Source: Bifidobacterium breve
Lineage (GTDB): Bacteria > Actinomycetota > Acidimicrobiia > IMCC26256 > PALSA-555
Assembly: GCA_945889545.1 (NCBI GenBank)
Contig: CAMDCC010000137.1
Span: 1 to 7,785, forward strand
Direction of reading: 5' to 3'
DNA: 7,785 nucleotides
The position numbers and the translations under genes are program-made. Below the pieces are notes generated by a model. The model ran no database searches and was not told the origin of the DNA. It was given only the letters and a program-made list of their open reading frames with translations. Of the stretch, positions 3,637-7,785 are shown piece by piece (the stretch's first letter is position 1; each line of letters starts with the position of its first letter).

Positions 3637-5273
3637 CTGATGCTGCGCAGGTGAGAAAAGTAGAGATCTATGACACGACGTTGCGCGATGGCGCGCAGCT
3701 CGAGGGGATCTCACTGACGGTCGACGACAAGCTGCGCATCGCGGAGCAGCTCGACTGGCTCGGCGTGCACTTCATCGAGGCCGGGTGGCCGGGGTCGAAC
3801 CCCAAGGACGACGAGATGTTCCGTCGTGCCGCCACCGAGCTGAAGCTCGACACGAGCACGCTCGTTGCGTTCGGCTCGACCCGTCGTCCGAAGGGGAAGG
3901 TCGACTCCGACGACACGCTCCGGCATCTCGTGGAGGCCGGTACCTCGACGGTGTGCATCGTCGGCAAGTGCTGGGACTACCACGTGACCGAAGCGCTCGG
4001 CACCACGCTCGACGAAGGCGTCGCGATGGTCGCCGATTCGATCGAGTTCTTGCGCGGCAACGGCCTCGAGGTGTTCTTCGACGCCGAGCACTTCTTCGAC
4101 GGCTACCGGCGCACGCCCGAGTTCAGCCTCCGCGTGCTCGAAGCAGCAGTCGAGCGTGGCGCCATCCGGCTGGTGCTATGCGATACCAACGGTGGCACGT
4201 TGCCCGACGAGGTCGAAACCACCGTGCGCGCCGTCGTCACGTACTTCGGCGCCGATGTGGGGGTTGCGGTGCATCTCCACGACGACGCCGGCACCGGTGT
4301 GGCGAACGCGCTTGCCGGCGTGCGCGGTGGTGCCATCCAGGTGCAAGGAACGATCAACGGCTATGGCGAGCGCACCGGCAACTGCAACCTCACCACGATC
4401 ATCCCGAACCTCACCCTGAAGATGGGGATCGAGACCATCCCGGCCGACCGCCTGGAGCGGCTCACGCCGGTCGCGCATCACGTGGCCGAGCTCGTGAACA
4501 TGGCGCTGAACCCGCAGGCTGCCTATGTGGGCGAGTCGGCATTCGCGCACAAGGCCGGCCTGCATACGAGCGCGATCAAGAAGCGCCCCGACGCGTACGA
4601 GCATGTGCCGCCCGACATGGTGGGCAACGGCACGCGGTTCGTGGTGTCGGAGCTCGCTGGGAAGTCGACGATCCTGCTCAAAGCCGAGGAGCTCGGGCTC
4701 GAGCTCGACGGGCCGCAGGTCAACGACGTCGTCGACATGCTCAAGCGGATGGAGCACGAGGGCTACCACTTCGAGGTCGCCGATGCCTCGCTCGAGCTGC
4801 TCATGCGTCGTGCCACCGGGTGGGAGCAACCGTGGTTCGAGGTTGAGTCGTTCCGCGTGATCACCGACGATCACAAGGTCGGCCACGTCGATGGGGTCGG
4901 CGACGTAACGGCTGCCAAACCTTCTGTGGGAGGTGTGAGCACGGAAGCCACGATCAAGGTGCACGTCGACGGCGAGCGAACAGTGGCGACGGCCGAGGGC
5001 AATGGGCCCGTCAACGCGCTCGACACCGCGTTGCGGCGCGCGCTTGGTGGGCGGTACCCGGCGCTCGATCCCGTCCATCTCACTGACTACAAGGTCCGTG
5101 TCCTCGACACGCAGAAGGGCACCGGGGCGATCACGCGAGTGCTCATCGACTCCACGAACGGCGACCGCACCTGGTCGACGATCGGCGTGAGCGAGAACAT
5201 CATCGAAGCGTCGTGGCAAGCCCTCTACGACTCGCTGGTCTACGGCTTGTTGCTCGGCGAAGGCGCCACCTGA
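3633..5273 (+). CDS. cimA: (R)-citramalate synthase
   Basis: The enzyme condenses pyruvate with acetyl-CoA to (R)-citramalate, the entry into threonine-independent isoleucine synthesis. The 546-residue protein has the DRE-TIM barrel first: YDTTLRDGAQLEGISLT at 13-29 with R18/D19, then IEAGWPGSNPKD (48-59), CDTNGGTLPDEV (183-194), metal-binding HLHDD at 214-218, and VQGTINGYGERTGNCNL (237-253). AFAHKAGLHTSA (303-314) follows. The C-terminal LeuA-type regulatory domain spans about 400-540 (AEGNGPVNALDTALRRAL, then GTGAITRVLID). The wording GAQLEGISLT and EAGWPGSNPKD is typical of the long citramalate-synthase family rather than LeuA or homocitrate synthase. One oddity is HxHDD where most relatives have HxHND. 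The ATG at 3633 has no clear Shine-Dalgarno and overlaps the stop of the preceding 39-codon frame. An internal GTG at 3651, just before KVEIYDTTLRDG, is a less likely start. It is the last main gene of the operon. Confidence 0.93.
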   Translation: MTDAAQVRKVEIYDTTLRDGAQLEGISLTVDDKLRIAEQLDWLGVHFIEAGWPGSNPKDDEMFRRAATELKLDTSTLVAFGSTRRPKGKVDSDDTLRHLVEAGTSTVCIVGKCWDYHVTEALGTTLDEGVAMVADSIEFLRGNGLEVFFDAEHFFDGYRRTPEFSLRVLEAAVERGAIRLVLCDTNGGTLPDEVETTVRAVVTYFGADVGVAVHLHDDAGTGVANALAGVRGGAIQVQGTINGYGERTGNCNLTTIIPNLTLKMGIETIPADRLERLTPVAHHVAELVNMALNPQAAYVGESAFAHKAGLHTSAIKKRPDAYEHVPPDMVGNGTRFVVSELAGKSTILLKAEELGLELDGPQVNDVVDMLKRMEHEGYHFEVADASLELLMRRATGWEQPWFEVESFRVITDDHKVGHVDGVGDVTAAKPSVGGVSTEATIKVHVDGERTVATAEGNGPVNALDTALRRALGGRYPALDPVHLTDYKVRVLDTQKGTGAITRVLIDSTNGDRTWSTIGVSENIIEASWQALYDSLVYGLLLGEGAT

Positions 5274-5275
5274 CC

Positions 5276-5281
5276 TAACCT
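5276..5281 (+). promoter_or_regulatory. putative -10 hexamer for the 185-aa gene
   Basis: TAACCT lies 6 bases before the GTG at 5288 and there is no Shine-Dalgarno. Nearly the same string (CTAACCTCCC...GGC...GTG) recurs before the acyl-CoA dehydrogenase. This suggests a leaderless transcript separate from the cimA operon, though readthrough from cimA, 14 bases away, is possible. No -35 is evident. Confidence 0.4.
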
Positions 5282-5287
5282 CCCGGC

Positions 5288-5845
5288 GTGTCGAATGAGC
5301 CGCACGTTTCGCCCACGCTCGACGGCGCGCCGCGGCAGGCGCCGAACCTCGCGCCCGGTGTGCACTACCCGCCGGCGCGGCCGTGGCGGGCCGATCGGCC
5401 CGGCGACCTCCAGGGCGGGCAACCAACCGGTGAGCTCATGGGCTCACCCGGGCCGAACATCGGGTACGCCTTGTCGCTCATCGCCAGGGCCCGCGACCGT
5501 TTCGCGTTGGCCCCACACGAGCACTTCGAGGACGCAGCCGCGGTCGTCGGCGAGCTCGCGATGAAGCGCGCCGCGTCGTACGGGCGGGCGCCCGTGATGC
5601 CCGACGTGGAGTGCGCCATGCTCATCCTCGGCTACCAGGGCGGCGTCGATCCCGCGTTCGCCAAGTGGCGGGTGCGCGCGGCAGCAGGCGCACACGAGGA
5701 CTACCAACGCCGGCGCTCGCTCTGCGATGCGGTCGACCTCGATGCGCTGCGCCTCGCTCCGAGCGCACTCGGACCGCGGGCGACCGAGCTGCGCGCCGCG
5801 CTACAAGGCGCCCACGAGCTCGCCGGAGCACCCACCAAGACCTGA
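5288..5845 (+). CDS. uncharacterised 185-residue soluble protein
   Basis: I do not recognise this protein. From the GTG at 5288 the first 50 or so residues are rich in Pro, Gly and Arg and look disordered (for example GVHYPPARPWRADRPGD at 24-40). The rest has the composition of a helical globular domain: GSPGPNIGYALSLIARARDRF (52-72), then HEHFEDAAAVVGELAMKRAASYGRAP (77-102), MLILGYQGG (111-119), and a charged stretch AHEDYQRRRSLCDAVDLDALRLAP (135-158). It has two Cys (109 and 146) and His77/His79 close together. There is no signal peptide, membrane segment or obvious enzyme motif. Codon use resembles the neighbours, and the PGPNIGYAL segment looks like a conserved-core candidate. It begins 14 bases after cimA but has its own leaderless-type start, so a role in branched-chain metabolism is only guilt by association. 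Confidence 0.8.
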   Translation: MSNEPHVSPTLDGAPRQAPNLAPGVHYPPARPWRADRPGDLQGGQPTGELMGSPGPNIGYALSLIARARDRFALAPHEHFEDAAAVVGELAMKRAASYGRAPVMPDVECAMLILGYQGGVDPAFAKWRVRAAAGAHEDYQRRRSLCDAVDLDALRLAPSALGPRATELRAALQGAHELAGAPTKT

Positions 5846-5854
5846 CACCGAAGC

Positions 5855-5900
5855 CCTGACATCGCGGACCTGAAATCGCGGACCTCAAATCGCGGTCAGG
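5855..5900. repeat. 14-bp tandem repeat inside a short inverted repeat
   Basis: ATCGCGGACCTGAA (5861-5874) is followed by ATCGCGGACCTCAA (5875-5888), with one mismatch, and a partial ATCGCGG (5889-5895). CCTGAC (5855-5860) and GTCAGG (5895-5900) flank the array as perfect reverse complements. It sits directly upstream of the acyl-CoA dehydrogenase promoter region, so it could bind a regulator. It could also be slippage after the end of the upstream gene. There is no T tract to make it a terminator. Confidence 0.85.
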
Positions 5901-5908
5901 CAGTTGGC

Positions 5909-5914
5909 TAACCT
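5909..5914 (+). promoter_or_regulatory. putative -10 hexamer for the acyl-CoA dehydrogenase gene
   Basis: TAACCT ends 9 bases before the GTG at 5924 and the intervening bases are C-rich with no Shine-Dalgarno. It is the same hexamer as that before the 185-residue gene. A leaderless or very short 5' end is inferred. A -35 is not visible. Confidence 0.35.
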
Positions 5915-5923
5915 CCCCCGGCC

Positions 5924-7090
5924 GTGACCGAGTTCCTGCTGTCGACTGAGCACGACGAGCTCCGGGCCTCGCTGCGCCGGTTCGCGGAGGAGCAGATCGC
6001 GCCGCACGCGGCCGAGGTCGACGAGCGCGGCGAGTTCCCCTGGAAGTCGTTTGAGGCCTACCGCGACTCGGGCTTCATCCGTCTCCCGTACCCGGTCGAG
6101 TACGGCGGCGACGGGGGCGACATGGTCGCCTACGCGCTCCTCGTGGAGGAGGTTGCGCGGGTCTGCGCATCCTCTTCTCTGTTCATCCTCATCTCGCGGT
6201 TGGCCTGCGCGCCGATCCTGCGTCACGGCTCGCCCGAGCTTCAGGCCCGCGTCATCCCGAAGGTTGTTACCGGCGAGTGGCAGGGCTCGTACTGCTTGTC
6301 GGAGTCCCAAGCCGGGAGTGACGTATCCGCCATGTCGACGCGCGCGATTCGCGACGGCGACACCTACGTGTTGAACGGGCGTAAGGCCTGGATCACGAAC
6401 GCCGGGATCTCCGACCTCTACACGGTGTTCGCCAAGACTGATCCCGACGCCACCCGGGGCGGGATCAGCGTGTTCGTCGTGGGGAAGGACACGCCCGGAT
6501 TCGCGGTCGGCAAGCTCGAGAACAAGATGGGGATGCGGGCGTCGCCCACGGGCGAGCTCCTGCTCGACGACGTCACCATCCCCGCCGCCAACCTGATCGG
6601 CGAAGAAGGCGCGGCATTCGGCTACGCGATGCAAGCGCTCGACGGCTCTCGCCCGATCGTCGGCGCCCAAGCCGTGGGGATCGCACAAGGCGCCCTTGAC
6701 GCCGCGGCGCGCTACGCCACTGAGCGCTCGCAGTTCGGCACGAAGGTGGTCGAGTTCCAGGGCATCCAGTTCATGCTCGCGGAGATGGCGACGAAGCTCG
6801 AAGCGGCGCGGCTGCTCGTGTACCGGGCGTGCTCCATGCTCGACGCGGGTGTACCGGGCGTTTCGAAAGCTGCGGCCATGGCGAAGTGGTTCGCCTCCGA
6901 CACCGCGATGCAAGTGACCACCGACGCCGTCCAGGTGCTCGGAGGCGTCGGCTACGTCCGTGACTTCCCCGTCGAGCGCATGATGCGCGACGCCAAGGTC
7001 ACCCAGATCTACGAGGGCACGAACCAGGTGCAGCGCATTGTGATCGCCCGCCGCCTCCTCGAAGAGATCACAAGTACGACGGGCTCGTAA
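5924..7090 (+). CDS. acyl-CoA dehydrogenase, FAD-dependent (short/branched-chain type)
   Basis: This enzyme oxidises acyl-CoA thioesters to 2-enoyl-CoA, passing electrons from FAD to an electron-transfer flavoprotein. The 388-residue length is standard. The order is an N-terminal helical domain (to about 120), the FAD signature YCLSESQAGSD (123-133) and a beta domain with RKAWITNAG (153-161) and GMRASPTGELLLDDV (203-217). The C-terminal helical domain follows, with RSQFGT (268-273) and QVLGGVGYVRDFPVERMMRDA (337-357). YEGTNQVQR places the catalytic base at E364, the usual position in short-chain and butyryl-type enzymes rather than the isovaleryl/long-chain position. Substrate cannot be read from sequence. 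Being near branched-chain biosynthetic genes hints at, but does not show, branched acyl-CoA use. The GTG at 5924 gives the expected N-terminus MTEFLLSTEHDELR. The gene has its own apparent promoter. Confidence 0.93.
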   Translation: MTEFLLSTEHDELRASLRRFAEEQIAPHAAEVDERGEFPWKSFEAYRDSGFIRLPYPVEYGGDGGDMVAYALLVEEVARVCASSSLFILISRLACAPILRHGSPELQARVIPKVVTGEWQGSYCLSESQAGSDVSAMSTRAIRDGDTYVLNGRKAWITNAGISDLYTVFAKTDPDATRGGISVFVVGKDTPGFAVGKLENKMGMRASPTGELLLDDVTIPAANLIGEEGAAFGYAMQALDGSRPIVGAQAVGIAQGALDAAARYATERSQFGTKVVEFQGIQFMLAEMATKLEAARLLVYRACSMLDAGVPGVSKAAAMAKWFASDTAMQVTTDAVQVLGGVGYVRDFPVERMMRDAKVTQIYEGTNQVQRIVIARRLLEEITSTTGS

Positions 7091-7101
7091 GTGCTCCCAA
7101 G

Positions 7102-7107
7102 TACCCT
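7102..7107 (+). promoter_or_regulatory. putative -10 hexamer for gltX (leaderless start)
   Basis: TACCCT lies 6 bases before the gltX GTG at 7114, the same spacing as at the 185-residue gene, and no Shine-Dalgarno is present. A -35 is not evident. The call depends on the repeated arrangement across the window. Confidence 0.4.
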
Positions 7108-7113
7108 CGACAG

Positions 7114-7785
7114 GTGAGCACGCCACGGGTCCGTTTCTCGCCGGCACCTACTGGGTCGCTCCATGTGGGGTCGGCCCGCACTGCCCTGTTCAACTGGCTG
7201 TATGCGCGGCACCACGGAGCGGTGTTCGCGCTGCGCATCGAGGACACCGATCGCGCCCGGTCCCGCGACGAATGGGTGCAGAGCATCCCCGAGATCCTCC
7301 AGTGGCTGGGCCTCGATTGGGACGAGGGTCCGGTGCTGCAAAGCGAGCGCACGGAGACGTATCTCGCCGCGGCTGCCGATCTCGTCGAGCGCGGATCTGC
7401 GTACGAGTGCTACTGCACACCCGAGGAGCTCGACGCGCGCAACGAGGGAGCTCGAGCAGCCGGACGACCGCCGGGGTACGACGGGCACTGCCGCGACCTC
7501 ACCGATGAGCAACGTGCGGCGATGGCAGTCGAGGGAAGACCCCGCACGGTCCGGTTCCGCACTCCTAGCGCCGGCACCAGCAGCTTCGTGGACGCGATCC
7601 GAGGCGAGGTTGCGGTCGAGTGGTCTTCGATTCCCGACTTTGTGATCGTGCGCTCCGACGGAAACCCCATCTTCTTCCTCGCCAACGCGGTCGACGACAT
7701 CGCGATGGAGATCACCCACGTGATCCGCGGGGAAGACCTTCTCGATTCCACGCACCGGGTCCTCGCACTTCGGGCCGCGCTCGGA
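7114..7785 (+). CDS. gltX: glutamyl-tRNA synthetase (partial, C-terminus beyond right edge)
   Basis: GltX charges tRNA-Glu (and in many bacteria without GlnRS also tRNA-Gln) with glutamate. The first 224 residues are present. RVRFSPAPTGSLHVGSARTALFNWLYAR at about 5-32 contains the class I HIGH-type motif as HVGS, and LRIEDTDRARS (about 41-51) is the conserved glutamate-site strand. YECYCTPEEL (about 96-105) follows. The insertion domain ends with PDFVIVRSDGNPIFFLANAVDD (about 174-195) and HVIRGEDLLDSTHR (about 203-216), both typical of GluRS. The KMSKS-like loop and the anticodon-binding domain are outside the window. The GTG at 7114 is the natural start, 23 bases after the acyl-CoA dehydrogenase stop. 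A non-discriminating or GluQ-type paralogue cannot be excluded, but the presence of the full Rossmann insertion favours GltX. Confidence 0.95.
   Translation, partial: MSTPRVRFSPAPTGSLHVGSARTALFNWLYARHHGAVFALRIEDTDRARSRDEWVQSIPEILQWLGLDWDEGPVLQSERTETYLAAAADLVERGSAYECYCTPEELDARNEGARAAGRPPGYDGHCRDLTDEQRAAMAVEGRPRTVRFRTPSAGTSSFVDAIRGEVAVEWSSIPDFVIVRSDGNPIFFLANAVDDIAMEITHVIRGEDLLDSTHRVLALRAALG

Noticed and set aside
4176..5426. Minus-strand open frame (416 codons) opposite cimA
   Set aside because: It is antisense to the CimA coding region, has no family motif, and its composition mirrors the complement of the real gene.
5885..7147. Minus-strand open frame (420 codons) opposite the acyl-CoA dehydrogenase
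   Set aside because: It is antisense to a protein with full acyl-CoA dehydrogenase signatures and shows no recognisable domain of its own.

Overview
The window is GC-rich bacterial DNA with a strong preference for G or C at third codon positions. It uses GTG as well as ATG starts, and several genes lack a Shine-Dalgarno but have a TANNNT hexamer 6-9 bases before the start codon. Together with the protein styles (a short LeuB, an actinobacterial-looking GreA, a CimA of the long citramalate-synthase type), this suggests a high-GC actinobacterium, possibly of the Acidimicrobiia kind. That placement is inference; there is no rRNA or other marker to confirm it.

Layout. Minus strand, reading leftward from 1200: greA, then leuC, which runs off the left edge. 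greA carries an in-frame TAG at 801-799; a 23-codon continuation that looks like the normal GreA C-terminus follows in the same frame. Region 1201-1503 lies between the divergent units. It holds a 12-bp tandem repeat, a promoter, a 12-residue leader peptide MAHQHVIVIVIV, a 10-bp hairpin, a rho-independent terminator and a further structured segment. This is the anatomy of a ribosome-mediated attenuator reading Val and Ile codons. Plus strand from 1504: leuB, ilvE and cimA. The two gaps between them (about 110 and 100 bases) are each filled end to end by a small open frame (37 and 39 codons). Each frame starts on or just before the upstream stop and ends at or overlapping the downstream start. 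Next come a 185-residue protein of unknown function, an acyl-CoA dehydrogenase, and gltX (glutamyl-tRNA synthetase), cut by the right edge.

How it works together. CimA makes (R)-citramalate from pyruvate and acetyl-CoA. LeuCD isomerises it, LeuB oxidises and decarboxylates the product to 2-oxobutyrate, and IlvE performs the final transamination. The locus therefore looks like the threonine-independent (citramalate) route to isoleucine, sharing LeuC and LeuB with leucine synthesis. A leader that reads Ile and Val codons but no Leu codons fits that output. The downstream genes (unknown protein, acyl-CoA dehydrogenase, gltX) each have their own leaderless-type start and are probably separate transcription units.

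Most notable: the Val/Ile attenuator ahead of a citramalate operon, the split greA frame, and the pair of gap-filling small ORFs that may couple translation through leuB-ilvE-cimA.
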